64,000 bases of DNA. It comes from CAWDZK01 sp963807005. Lineage in GTDB: Bacteria > Actinomycetota > Actinomycetes > JACCUZ01. Under the pieces are notes generated by a model. It did no database searches. It was not told where the DNA came from and was given only the letters and a program-made list of their open reading frames with translations. Every line of letters begins with the position of its first letter. The first letter of the stretch is position 1. A program made the position numbers and the translations under genes. Shown here piece after piece: positions 43,089-53,623 of this stretch. The stretch spans positions 310,001 to 374,000 of the forward strand of contig CAWDZK010000005.1 in the NCBI GenBank assembly GCA_963807005.1, in the 5' to 3' direction.

Positions 43089-43232
43089 CTAGAGGAACGC
43101 GTCGGAGGCCCAGCGCAGCACCGGGACCAGCACGGGGGCCGCGAGCAGCAGCATGCCGAGCACCACCAGGACGGCGAGCAGCCGCAGCGGCGCGGCCGGC
43201 TTGCCGCGCGAGTTGCGCAGGGTGGGGAGCAC
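43089..43232 (-). CDS. Small single-helix membrane protein, 47 aa
   Basis: A GTG-initiated 47-residue frame, VLPTLRNSRGKPAAPLRLLA, followed by a hydrophobic helix (VLVVLGMLLLAAPVLVPVL) and a short tail ending in SDAFL. A basic cytoplasmic N-terminus and one clear helix suggest a real membrane peptide. The ribosome site is weak. It lies between the Fe-S protein and the DUF4235 gene. Confidence 0.45.
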   Translation of the reverse strand: MLPTLRNSRGKPAAPLRLLAVLVVLGMLLLAAPVLVPVLRWASDAFL

Positions 43233-43288
43233 CTGCCGAGCCTACGACGCCCCCGGTGGCGGCGGGTGGCCCGCGGCGGATCCGCCGG

Positions 43289-43576
43289 TCAGGTGACCTC
43301 TTCCATCCCGGGCGGCAGGTGGCCGGTGGACTTGCGGTAGTACCCGGCGGCCTTGCGCGTCGCCAGCATCCGGGCCAGCCCCAAGGCGGCCCCGCTCGCC
43401 AGCGCGAACGGGATCGCCTCGCGCCACTGGGTGCCCGGCGCGGCGGGATTGGCAGGCGGGTTGTTGCCGGTGGTGGCGCGCCAGCCCTTGGTCAGGACCT
43501 TGCGGGTCGCGATGCCGGCGAGGACGGCGGAGATCCCGCCGAGGATGCGCCAGCCGAAGGAGGTGTTGGTCGCCAT
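43289..43576 (-). CDS. DUF4235 membrane protein
   Basis: A 95-residue protein of the DUF4235 family: GWRILGGISAVLAGIATRKVLTKGWRATTG at the N-terminus, then WREAIPFALASGAALGLARMLATRKAAGYYRKSTG. Two hydrophobic helices are flanked by basic residues. The family is widespread and uncharacterised in actinobacteria. It diverges from the M4 peptidase gene. Confidence 0.85.
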   Translation of the reverse strand: MATNTSFGWRILGGISAVLAGIATRKVLTKGWRATTGNNPPANPAAPGTQWREAIPFALASGAALGLARMLATRKAAGYYRKSTGHLPPGMEEVT

Positions 43577-43746
43577 CTGAAGCCCTTGCCCCCGTTCCGG
43601 CCGCTCAACCCGGGCTGCTGCCGGACCGAGACTTCATGGACGCGCGCGAGTCCGGCCCCGCCTGCGGGTGGTACGTCCTACTCTGCCGGTGACGTTCCGG
43701 TGTGGTTCGTCCACCCGATCGTCCGGTCTGACCAGAGGGGGCCTGC

Positions 43747-46221
43747 GTGCCGCTCCGCGCCCGGCGTGCGCTCGCCCTGACCGTCGCCGCGGGGGCCCTG
43801 GTGACCTCACTGGCCGCCGCCCCACCGGGCGCTTCAGCGGCTCCTGCACCGTCGGTCGGCCGCACCGATCCGGGCTCGGCCGCGGACCGCGTGGTGCGGG
43901 ACGGCAGCGGTCGGGTCCGGCTGCTGACGGCGGACGGCCGTCGACCGGCGGGCCTCGCCGCCGGCGCCTCCGCCGTGGCGTCCGCGCGCGCCCACCTGGC
44001 CCGAGTGGCCCCGACGTTCGGCGTCCCCGCGGGGGAGCTGCGGGTCAGCGCCAGCGGCCGGGTCGCCGGGCGCGACGTGGTGCGTTTCCAGCAGACCCGG
44101 GTCGGCCTGCCGGTCTTCGCCGGCCAGCTGGTCGCCGTGCTGGACCGCCGCGGCGGGCTGCTCTCGGTGTCCGGCGAGACGGCCCGGCCGGCGCCGGGGG
44201 CCAGGTTGACGTCGTACGACGTGGCGGCCTCGACCGCGGCCCGGACCGCCCGCCGGAGCACCGCCGTCCGCCACCAGGTGCCGTCGGGGACGCTGCACGC
44301 CGAGCGGCCCACCCGCTGGCTGCTGGACCGGTCGCTGGTCGACCCGCGCGCCACACCCGGTCTGCGCCCGGTCTGGCGGGTGCCGGTCCGGTCGCTCACC
44401 CGGCGCGACGTGGCGGACCTCGTGCTCGTCGACGCGCGCACCGGTCGGGTCGCGATGCGGCTCGCGCAGGTCGCCACCCTGGACCGGGTCGTCTGCGACG
44501 ACCTGCGGACCCGCACCTACCGCTGCCAGCCGAGCGCCTACGACCGGGTCGAGGGCGGTCCGGCCACCGGTGTCCCGGACGCGGACCAGGCCTACGATCT
44601 CACCGGCGCCACCTCGACCTGGTACGCCGCCACCCTCGGGGTCGACCTCACCGCGCTGATCGGCAACGACCTCGGGGACGGGCGCAAGCTGCGGTCCACC
44701 ACCAACTACTGCCCGCCGGGCGACTGCCCGCTCGAGAACGCGTTTTGGTCCGGCGACCAGATGGTGTACGGCGCGGGCTACACCGCGGCCGACGACGTGG
44801 TGGCCCACGAGCTGACCCACGGCGTCACCCAGCACACCGCGGGCCTCGTCTACTGGTACCAGTCGGGTGCGATCAACGAGTCGATGTCGGACGTGTTCGG
44901 CGAGCTGGTCGACCAGGGCGACGGTGTCGGCGACGACAGCCCCGGTGTGCGCTGGCTGCTCGGCGAGGACCTGCCGGTCGACCACGGCGGCGTCACCCGG
45001 GACATGGCCGACCCACCGCGCTTCGCCCAGCCGGACACGACGACCAGCGCGTTGTACGACATGGCGCTGGACTACGACGACAACGGCGCTGTGCACACCA
45101 ACAGCGGCGTCCCGAACAAGACCGCCTACCTCATCACCGACGGGACCGCCGCCGAGCCCGGCGGCGCGTTCGCCGGCCGCACCTTCGCCGGTATCGGTTC
45201 GGCCCGGGCCGCGACGCTGTACTGGGCGGCGCTGCAGATGCTGACCCCGGGGTCGGACTTCCAGGACCTCGGGCTGGCGCTCGCACAGTCGTGCGCCAAC
45301 CTGGCGTTCACGCCCGACGAGTGCGCGACGGTGTCCCAGGCGGTCGAGGCCACCGGCCTCAGCCGCGGGGTCGGCCCGAGCGAGCCACGGCGGGTCGTGG
45401 TGCGCGGCGGCCCGAGCGAGGCGCTGCTCTCCTGGGGGGCTCCGACCAGCTCCGGCACGGCGCCCCTGACGTCGTACGCCATCGCGGTCGCCCCCGCGCC
45501 CCCGGGCCGCGACGATTTGGTGACGGTCGACCCGACCGCCGACGGCTGGGTGGTCACCGGGCTGGCGCCGGGGGTGGACTACACGTTCCGGCTGTTCGCG
45601 GTCACCCCGGACGGGACCTCGACGTCGGTCGCCCGGTCCCTGGCCGGCACGGCGGCGCAGCTGACGGCCCCGACCTCGGTGCGCTGGGGTGACCGGGTCC
45701 GGGTCGCCGGACGGCTGGTCGACGCGGCCGGGACCGGGCTGCGCGGCCGCCGGCTGGTGCTGGCCCGCCGCGACGCGGGCACCTCCGGGTACGACGTGGC
45801 CGGCTCCGCCACGACCCGGGCGAACGGACGGTTCGGGTTCCGCTGGACGGCCCGCCGCGGCTCCCGGTGGTACGTCCTCTACCAGGGCACCGCGACCGAG
45901 GTCGGGGTGCGCGGCCGGCGCCAGGACCTGGCGGTCCGGCAGCGGGTGACCGCGGCGACGTCCTCGCCGGCGCGGACCGGGCAGGTCCTGCGGCTGGCCG
46001 GGTCGGTGCGGCCGGCGCGGAACGGGCTCGTGCAGGTACAGCGTCGGGCGGCCCAGGGCTGGCGGACCGTGGCGCGCGCCCGGCTGAGCGGGGGCCGCTG
46101 GTCGGCCGGCTGGCGGGTCCGCGGTGCCCGCGCCACCGACCTGCGGGTCCGGGTCGGCGGGCGGTCCCGGGCCGGCCTGGCCGCCGGCCGCAGCCGGGTC
46201 CTGCACCTCGACCCCCGCTGA
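43747..46221 (+). CDS. Secreted M4 metallopeptidase (thermolysin family) with FN3 and C-terminal domains
   Basis: An 824-residue exported zinc protease. It has a signal peptide ending near AAPPGASAA, an FTP/PepSY-type propeptide to about residue 250, and a catalytic domain with HELTH (zinc His354 and His358) and the third ligand Glu378 in GAINESMSD. A histidine of the VHTNSGVPNK stretch is the catalytic-site partner. A fibronectin type III domain follows (~545-635; SYAIAVAPAPPGRD, VDYTFRLFAVTPDG), then two beta-rich C-terminal modules. It has a GTG start. A role in protein degradation outside the cell is expected. Confidence 0.9.
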   Translation: MPLRARRALALTVAAGALVTSLAAAPPGASAAPAPSVGRTDPGSAADRVVRDGSGRVRLLTADGRRPAGLAAGASAVASARAHLARVAPTFGVPAGELRVSASGRVAGRDVVRFQQTRVGLPVFAGQLVAVLDRRGGLLSVSGETARPAPGARLTSYDVAASTAARTARRSTAVRHQVPSGTLHAERPTRWLLDRSLVDPRATPGLRPVWRVPVRSLTRRDVADLVLVDARTGRVAMRLAQVATLDRVVCDDLRTRTYRCQPSAYDRVEGGPATGVPDADQAYDLTGATSTWYAATLGVDLTALIGNDLGDGRKLRSTTNYCPPGDCPLENAFWSGDQMVYGAGYTAADDVVAHELTHGVTQHTAGLVYWYQSGAINESMSDVFGELVDQGDGVGDDSPGVRWLLGEDLPVDHGGVTRDMADPPRFAQPDTTTSALYDMALDYDDNGAVHTNSGVPNKTAYLITDGTAAEPGGAFAGRTFAGIGSARAATLYWAALQMLTPGSDFQDLGLALAQSCANLAFTPDECATVSQAVEATGLSRGVGPSEPRRVVVRGGPSEALLSWGAPTSSGTAPLTSYAIAVAPAPPGRDDLVTVDPTADGWVVTGLAPGVDYTFRLFAVTPDGTSTSVARSLAGTAAQLTAPTSVRWGDRVRVAGRLVDAAGTGLRGRRLVLARRDAGTSGYDVAGSATTRANGRFGFRWTARRGSRWYVLYQGTATEVGVRGRRQDLAVRQRVTAATSSPARTGQVLRLAGSVRPARNGLVQVQRRAAQGWRTVARARLSGGRWSAGWRVRGARATDLRVRVGGRSRAGLAAGRSRVLHLDPR

Positions 46222-46284
46222 CCCCCGCCCCCGCCGAACCCCCGCCGCGCCCTCGCCGACCCCCCGCCCCCGCCGACCCCCCGC

Positions 46285-46341
46285 CGAGTGGTGGGTTGCG
46301 CAGGGCGAAAGGGACATGTCGCCTGCGCAACCCACCACTCG
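46285..46341. repeat. Perfect 20-bp-stem palindrome between the M4 peptidase and dnaK
   Basis: The arm CGAGTGGTGGGTTGCGCAGG (46285-46304) is perfectly complementary to 46322-46341 across a 17-nt loop. It follows a C-rich low-complexity tract (46222-46284) and precedes the dnaK promoter. It may end the peptidase transcript or be another dispersed palindrome family. Confidence 0.75.
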
Positions 46342-46382
46342 CGGGTGGGTGGGGGGATGGGAACCTGGGCCGCTCGAGCGCA

Positions 46383-46456
46383 GTTGAGCAAAGCAGACTC
46401 AACTTTCTTGCATGATCCGATCCGGTCGGGCAATATATGAGTCGGGTCGACTCAAC
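46383..46456 (+). promoter_or_regulatory. dnaK promoter with two HAIR boxes (HspR operators)
   Basis: HspR-binding HAIR boxes (CTTGAGT-N7-ACTCAAG consensus) are seen at 46383-46403 (GTTGAGC-N7-ACTCAAC) and 46436-46456 (TATGAGT-N7-ACTCAAC). A promoter with TTGCAT (46408-46413), a 17-bp spacer and CAATAT (46431-46436) lies between them, so bound HspR would cover both sides of RNA polymerase's site. Confidence 0.85.
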
Positions 46457-46510
46457 TCCGTGTTGCTCGACCCTTCCCCCGAAGCCCAGCAGCGAAGGAA
46501 CACACAGACC

Positions 46511-48387
<1,877 letters not shown>

Positions 48388-48391
<4 letters not shown>

Positions 48392-49011
48392 CCGATCGCC
48401 CTCACGGCAGCACCGACGGACCGGACCGGTCCGACGAGCCGAAGGGGCCGGTCGTGCGCGACAAGCGCCGCGTCGACCCCGCCACGGGTGAGCTGCGGGA
48501 GCCGGCCGGAGGGCCGGCCCCCGCGGCCCCGGGGGCACCGGACTCGCCGGCCGACGGTCGAGCCGACCCCCTGGGCGACGACGTCGCCGAGGAGCTCAGC
48601 CGGCAGATCGCCGAGCGGACCGCCGACCTGCAGCGGCTGCAGGCCGAGTACGCCAACTACCGGCGCCGGGTCGACCGCGACCGCGAGGTCATCCGGGAGA
48701 CCGCGGTGGCCAACGTGCTCACCAACCTGCTGCCGATCCTGGACGACATCGGTCGGGCCCGCGACCACGGCGAGCTCGAGGGCGGCTTCCGGTCGGTCGG
48801 CGAGGCGTTGGAGCAGACCGTCGACAAGCTGGGCCTGGTCCGGTTCGGCGCGGCCGGCGACCCGTTCGACCCGACCGTGCACGAGGCGCTGACCCACAGC
48901 ACTTCGGCCGAGGTCACCGAGACCACGTGCGTCGAGGTGTTCCAGCCGGGCTACCGGATCGGTGACCGGGTGGTCCGCCCGGCGCGGGTCGCGGTGGCCG
49001 ACCCCGAGTAG
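48388..49011 (+). CDS. grpE: Nucleotide exchange factor GrpE
   Basis: A 207-residue GrpE that releases ADP from DnaK. The disordered N-terminus (~70 residues) leads to a long coiled coil (SRQIAERTADLQRLQAEYANYRRRVDRDREV). The C-terminal beta domain has FDPTVHEALTHSTSAE and VEVFQPGYRIGDRVVRPARV. The GTG start overlaps the dnaK stop by 4 nt. Confidence 0.96.
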
Positions 49012-49059
49012 CCGAGTAAGAGGTACGACGATCACGAGCCAGGAGAGGGGGACGCCGAC

Positions 49060-50238
49060 ATGAGCACCAGGGACTACCTGGAGAAGGACTTCTACGCCGC
49101 GCTCGGCGTCCCCAAGGACGCGTCGGCCGCCGACATCAAGAAGGCCTACCGGAAGCTCGCCCGGGAGTTCCACCCGGACAAGACCGCCACGAACTCCGAC
49201 TCGGCGAAGGCTGAGGAGCGGTTCAAGGAGGTCTCCGAGGCCTACGGCGTGCTCTCCGACGCCACCCGTCGCAAGGAGTACGACGAGGCCCGCAGCCTGT
49301 TCGGGGCCGGCGGCGCCGGGCGGTTCCGGCCCCCCGGCACCGGCGGTCCGGGCGGACCGGGCGGCCCGGGCGGAGCGCAGTTCGACTTCAGCGACCTGTT
49401 CGGCGGCGCCCCAGGCGGCGGCGGGCTGGGCGACGTCCTCGGCGGCCTGTTCGGCCAGCGCACCGGCGGCCGCACCCAGGCACGTCGCGGCGCCGACATC
49501 GAGTCGGCGGTCACGCTGCCCTTCGACCAGGCGGTGCAGGGCGTCACCGTCCCGCTGCGGATGAGCAGCGAGCAGCCCTGCCAGGCGTGCCACGGCACCG
49601 GTGGCCGCGGGGGCGCCATGCCGCGTACCTGCCCGACCTGCCAGGGCACCGGACACACCAGCCGGAACGCCGGCGGGTTCGCCTTCGCCGAGCCGTGCCC
49701 GGACTGCCGGGGCCGCGGCCTGGTGGTCGACGACCCGTGTCCCGACTGCCGGGGCAGCGGACGTGCGATCGGCACCCGCAGCATCACCGTCCGGATCCCC
49801 GCCGGGGTCAAGGACGGCCAGCGGATCCGGCTCAAGGGCAAGGGTGCGCCGGGTGAGCGCGGCGGGCCGGCGGGTGACCTGTTCGTGACGGTCACCGTCG
49901 CGCCGCACCGGATGTTCGGCCGCAAGGGCGACAACCTCACGCTCACGGTGCCGGTCTCCTTCGCGGAGGCCGCGCTCGGCGGTGAGGTGAAGGTCCCGAC
50001 GCTGAACGGGACACCCGTCACGCTGCGGGTCCCGGCCGGCACCGCCAACGGTCGCACCTTCCGGGTCAAGGGCAAGGGTGTCCGCCGCAAGGACGGCACC
50101 GCTGCCGACCTGCTGGTCACCGTCGAGGTCGCCGTGCCGGGCAAGCTGTCCGGCAAGGCACGCGAGGCCGTCGAGGCGTTCCGCGACGCGACGGCCGAGG
50201 AGGACCCGCGCGCCGGACTGCTCGGGGACGGCGGCTGA
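49060..50238 (+). CDS. dnaJ: Co-chaperone DnaJ (DnaJ1)
   Basis: A 392-residue Hsp40. The J domain (residues ~10-75) contains the HPD in FHPDKT. A Gly/Phe-rich region (GGPGGPGGPGG) follows, then four zinc-finger CxxCxGxG-type repeats (CQACHGTG, CPTCQGTG, CPDCRGRG, CPDCRGSG) and the C-terminal substrate-binding domains. AGGAGAGGGG precedes the ATG. It delivers substrates to DnaK. Confidence 0.97.
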   Translation: MSTRDYLEKDFYAALGVPKDASAADIKKAYRKLAREFHPDKTATNSDSAKAEERFKEVSEAYGVLSDATRRKEYDEARSLFGAGGAGRFRPPGTGGPGGPGGPGGAQFDFSDLFGGAPGGGGLGDVLGGLFGQRTGGRTQARRGADIESAVTLPFDQAVQGVTVPLRMSSEQPCQACHGTGGRGGAMPRTCPTCQGTGHTSRNAGGFAFAEPCPDCRGRGLVVDDPCPDCRGSGRAIGTRSITVRIPAGVKDGQRIRLKGKGAPGERGGPAGDLFVTVTVAPHRMFGRKGDNLTLTVPVSFAEAALGGEVKVPTLNGTPVTLRVPAGTANGRTFRVKGKGVRRKDGTAADLLVTVEVAVPGKLSGKAREAVEAFRDATAEEDPRAGLLGDGG

Positions 50239-50239
50239 C

Positions 50240-50623
50240 ATGCCGTTCATGGTCGGCCGCGACGGCGTGTGGGAGTCGGACGACACCACGCCGGTCTTCG
50301 TGATCTCGGTGGCCGCCGAGCTGACCGGGCTGCACGCCCAGACATTGCGGCAGTACGACCGGCTCGGCCTGGTGTCCCCGACCCGCACCGCGGGCGGCGG
50401 CCGGCGCTACTCCCGCCGCGACATCGCGGTGCTGCGTGAGGTGGTCCGGCTGTCCGGGCTCGGCCTCGGCCTCGAGGGCGTGCGTCAGGTGCTCGCGCTG
50501 GAGAACCAGGTCGCCGCGCTCCGGGCGCGCGTCCGCGAGCTCGAGGCAGACCTCGACTCGTACCGCCACGGGCCCCAGACGTCCCTCGTCGTCTGGCGTC
50601 CCCAACCCCGCAAGACCCCTTGA
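50240..50623 (+). CDS. hspR: Heat-shock repressor HspR (MerR family)
   Basis: A 127-residue MerR-type repressor. The helix-turn-helix AAELTGLHAQTLRQYDRLGLVSPTR is at residues ~30-55, followed by the wing GGGRRYSRRDIAVL and a C-terminal coiled coil. The start at 50240 overlaps the end of dnaJ closely. HspR binds HAIR boxes with DnaK as co-repressor in Streptomyces. Two such boxes precede dnaK here, so the circuit is complete within the operon. Confidence 0.95.
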   Translation: MPFMVGRDGVWESDDTTPVFVISVAAELTGLHAQTLRQYDRLGLVSPTRTAGGGRRYSRRDIAVLREVVRLSGLGLGLEGVRQVLALENQVAALRARVRELEADLDSYRHGPQTSLVVWRPQPRKTP

Positions 50624-50670
50624 TCATGAAGGTTCCTCCCTGCAAGAGCGGTGACGAACTTTCATGATCA
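50621..50670. repeat. Inverted repeat with 15-bp arms between hspR and clpB
   Basis: The arm TGATCATGAAGGTTC (50621-50635) pairs with 50656-50670 at 14 of 15 positions around a 20-nt loop. It starts at the hspR stop codon and ends 19 nt before clpB. It shares the TGATCA core with the palindromes at 15764-15851 and 55482-55509. It may be an attenuating hairpin or a dispersed repeat. Confidence 0.7.
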
Positions 50671-50689
50671 CGAGCATTGGGACAGTGAC

Positions 50690-53293
50690 ATGGACGCCAC
50701 CCAGCTGACGACGAAGAGCCAGGAGGCCTTCGCCGCCGCCTCCCGCCGCGCCCTGCGTGACGGCAACCCCGCGGTCGAGCCCGAGCACCTGCTGTGGGCC
50801 CTGCTCCAGGACGACCAGGGCATCGCCGGTCAGGTCCTGCAGTCGGTCGGTGCCGACCGCGCCGCCGTCCGCGACGCCGCGGACAAGGCGGTCTCGGGCC
50901 TGCCGCAGGCGAGCGGGTCGTCGGTGTCCACGCCGAACCCGTCTGCCGCGCTGCAGCGGGTGGTCGCGACGGCTATCGACCTGGCGAGCTCGCGGGGCGA
51001 CACCCACGTCTCCACCGAGATGCTGCTGCTCGGCCTGGCGGCGAGGGGTGCCGGTGCCGCCGAGTTGCTGCGCGACGCCGGCGCGTCCGAGGACGCGGTC
51101 GCCGACGCCGTCGACCGGGTCCGGGCCGGAGCGAAGGTCACCTCGGCCGACCCGGAGCGGACCTTCCAGGCGCTGGAGCAGTACGGCGTCGACCTGACCG
51201 CCGCTGCCCGCGACGGCCGGCTCGACCCGGTGATCGGCCGGGACGCCGAGATCCGCCGGGTGGTCCAGGTGCTGTCCCGGCGGACCAAGAACAACCCGGT
51301 GCTCATCGGCGAGCCCGGCGTCGGCAAGACGGCGGTCGTCGAGGGGCTCGCTCAGCGGATCGTGGCCGGTGACGTGCCCGACTCGCTGCGCGGCAAGACG
51401 CTGGTCGCCCTCGACCTCGGCGCGATGGTGGCCGGGGCGAAGTACCGCGGCGAGTTCGAGGAGCGTCTGCGCGCCGTGCTCGACGAGATCAAGGGCAGCG
51501 ACGGCCAGGTCGTGACGTTCATCGACGAGATGCACACGGTCGTCGGGGCCGGCGCGACCGGCGAGGGCGCGATGGACGCCTCGAACATGCTCAAGCCGAT
51601 GCTGGCGCGCGGTGAGCTGCGGATGGTCGGCGCGACCACGCTGGACGAGTTCCGCGAGCACGTCGAGAAGGACCCCGCGCTGGAGCGACGGTTCCAGCCG
51701 GTGCTCGTGGGCGAGCCGTCGGTCGAGGACACCATCGCGATCCTGCGCGGTCTCAAGGACCGCTACCAGGCGCACCACAAGGTCGACATCACCGACGCCG
51801 CGCTGGTCGCGGCCGCCACCCTGTCCGACCGGTACATCACCTCGCGGTTCCTGCCGGACAAGGCGATCGACCTGGTGGACGAGGCCGCCTCCCGGCTGCG
51901 GATGGAGATCGACTCGCGGCCGGTCGAGATCGACGTGCTGCAGCGGCAGGTCGACCGGCTGCAGATGGAGGAGCTCGCGCTGGAGCAGGAGACCGACGAG
52001 GGCTCCCGCGACCGGCTCGAGCGGCTGCGCGCCGACCTCGCCGACAAGCAGGAGGAGCTGACCGGGCTCAACGCCCGGTGGGAGCAGGAGAAGGCCGGCC
52101 TCGACGAGGTCGGCGAGCTGATGGCCCGGCTCGACGACCTGCGCGGCCAGGCCGACCGCGCCCAGCGCGACGGCGACCTGGCGACGGCGTCCCGGCTGCT
52201 GTACGCCGAGATCCCGCAGCTGGAGAAGCAGCTCGAGCAGGCCCGGTCCGCGGCGGATTCCCGCGAGGCGATGGTCAAGGAGGAGGTCGGGCCGGACGAC
52301 GTGGCCGAGGTGGTCGCCGCCTGGACCGGCATCCCGGCAGGCCGCCTGCTCGAGGGCGAGACCGCCAAGCTGCTGCGGATGGAGGACGAGCTCGGCCGCC
52401 GCTTGGTCGGCCAGGCCGAGGCGGTGCGCGCGGTCTCGGACGCGGTGCGCCGGGCCCGCGCCGGCATCTCCGACCCCGACCGCCCCACCGGGTCGTTCCT
52501 GTTCCTCGGCCCCACCGGGGTCGGCAAGACCGAGCTGGCGAAGGCGCTGGCGGACTTCCTCTTCGACGACGAGCGGGCGATGGTCCGCATCGACATGAGC
52601 GAGTACGGCGAGAAGCACTCGGTCGCCCGGCTGGTCGGCGCCCCGCCCGGGTACGTCGGCTACGAGGAGGGTGGCCAGCTGACCGAGGCGGTCCGGCGCC
52701 GGCCGTACACCGTCGTGCTGCTCGACGAGGTGGAGAAGGCCCACCCCGAGGTGTTCGACGTGCTGCTGCAGGTCCTCGACGACGGGCGACTGACCGACGG
52801 CCAGGGTCGCACGGTCGACTTCCGCAACGCGATCGTCGTGCTGACGTCCAACCTCGGCTCGACCTTCATCGTCGACCCGACGATGACGCCGGAGGCCCGC
52901 CGCGAGGCGGTGCTGTCCGCGGTGCGTACGGCCTTCAAGCCGGAGTTCCTCAACCGGCTCGACGAGGTCGTCGTGTTCGACGCGCTCAGCACCGACGACC
53001 TGGCCCGGATCGTCGACCTGCAGGTCGCGGCGCTCCGCCGGCGACTGGCCGACCGCCGGCTCGACCTCGAGGTCACCGACGCAGCCCGCGGCTGGCTGGC
53101 CCGAACCGGCTTCGACCCGGTCTACGGCGCCCGTCCGCTGCGCCGGCTGGTGCAGTCCTCGATCGGCGACCCGCTGGCGCGGGCGCTGCTGGCCGGCGAG
53201 GTCCGCGACGGCGACACCGTCACGGTCGACCTCGACGAGGCGGCCACGGCTGGCGGCGCGCTCACCGTGACCAGCGCCTCCCAGGCCGCCTGA
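50690..53293 (+). CDS. clpB: ClpB disaggregase
   Basis: An 867-residue Hsp100. The N domain occupies residues 1-150. AAA-1 has Walker A GEPGVGKTA and Walker B VVTFIDEMHTVVGAG. A coiled-coil middle domain lies at residues ~410-520, and AAA-2 has GPTGVGKTELAKALADFLF and YTVVLLDEVEKAHPEVF. It resolubilises aggregates with DnaK. No HAIR box lies directly upstream; transcription is probably continuous from dnaK, passing the inverted repeat at 50621-50670. Confidence 0.97.
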   Translation: MDATQLTTKSQEAFAAASRRALRDGNPAVEPEHLLWALLQDDQGIAGQVLQSVGADRAAVRDAADKAVSGLPQASGSSVSTPNPSAALQRVVATAIDLASSRGDTHVSTEMLLLGLAARGAGAAELLRDAGASEDAVADAVDRVRAGAKVTSADPERTFQALEQYGVDLTAAARDGRLDPVIGRDAEIRRVVQVLSRRTKNNPVLIGEPGVGKTAVVEGLAQRIVAGDVPDSLRGKTLVALDLGAMVAGAKYRGEFEERLRAVLDEIKGSDGQVVTFIDEMHTVVGAGATGEGAMDASNMLKPMLARGELRMVGATTLDEFREHVEKDPALERRFQPVLVGEPSVEDTIAILRGLKDRYQAHHKVDITDAALVAAATLSDRYITSRFLPDKAIDLVDEAASRLRMEIDSRPVEIDVLQRQVDRLQMEELALEQETDEGSRDRLERLRADLADKQEELTGLNARWEQEKAGLDEVGELMARLDDLRGQADRAQRDGDLATASRLLYAEIPQLEKQLEQARSAADSREAMVKEEVGPDDVAEVVAAWTGIPAGRLLEGETAKLLRMEDELGRRLVGQAEAVRAVSDAVRRARAGISDPDRPTGSFLFLGPTGVGKTELAKALADFLFDDERAMVRIDMSEYGEKHSVARLVGAPPGYVGYEEGGQLTEAVRRRPYTVVLLDEVEKAHPEVFDVLLQVLDDGRLTDGQGRTVDFRNAIVVLTSNLGSTFIVDPTMTPEARREAVLSAVRTAFKPEFLNRLDEVVVFDALSTDDLARIVDLQVAALRRRLADRRLDLEVTDAARGWLARTGFDPVYGARPLRRLVQSSIGDPLARALLAGEVRDGDTVTVDLDEAATAGGALTVTSASQAA

Positions 53294-53334
53294 CGCACCA
53301 GGCGCACCCGCTGGCCCGCCGCCACCGCCCAGGC

Positions 53335-53403
53335 GCTCGTTTGCGACCTGGCCACGGACACGCCGGCCCACCCGGCGAGTCGGGGAACCAGGTCGCAACG
53401 AGC
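53335..53403. repeat. GTTTGCGACCT-family palindrome, copy B
   Basis: Outer arms GCTCGTTTGCGACCTGG and the complement (one A lost in the right arm) enclose an inner pair around ACACGCCGG. It lies 40 nt after the clpB stop. Confidence 0.8.
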
Positions 53404-53460
53404 ACTGCCACGGCGCGCCCCGCCGCCCCCGGCTCGCCGCCGCCCGGCGCACCCAGGAAT

Positions 53461-53533
53461 GCTCGTTTGCGACCTGAGCCACGGACACGCCGGCCCCCAC
53501 CCGGCAAGTCGGGGAACCAGGTCGCAAACGATC
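53461..53533. repeat. GTTTGCGACCT-family palindrome, copy C
   Basis: A second, nearly identical copy in the same orientation, 126 nt after copy B, with the right arm intact (GGTCGCAAACGA). This looks like tandem duplication of a unit including flanking sequence. Confidence 0.8.
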
Positions 53534-53586
53534 ACTGCTACGGCGCGCTGCGGGTGGGGTGGACAACTGATTCTCACCGTGGCACC

Positions 53587-53621
53587 GTTCTCCATAGGAA
53601 TACATCGATAACAGGGAGAAC
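53587..53621 (+). promoter_or_regulatory. Inverted repeat sequestering the tauE ribosome site
   Basis: GTTCTCC (53587-53593) is complementary to GGAGAAC (53615-53621), which contains the Shine-Dalgarno of the following gene. A 21-nt A/T-richer loop separates them. If transcribed, pairing would hide the ribosome site, a possible translational or thermal switch. Confidence 0.35.
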
Positions 53622-53623
53622 TG

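Larger units (their letters stand above)
53294..53623. other. Gene-free 330-nt region with tandem palindromes and tauE leader
   Basis: It holds two palindromes of the GTTTGCGACCT family in tandem (period 126 nt, including a shared trailing CACTGCYACGGCGCGC). These are followed by about 90 nt of leader before the TauE/SafE gene with an inverted repeat covering the ribosome site. No coding frame is credible here. Confidence 0.7.

Noticed and set aside
53540..53623. Riboswitch upstream of the TauE/SafE gene
   Set aside because: No known riboswitch core is recognisable; only a simple inverted repeat over the ribosome site.
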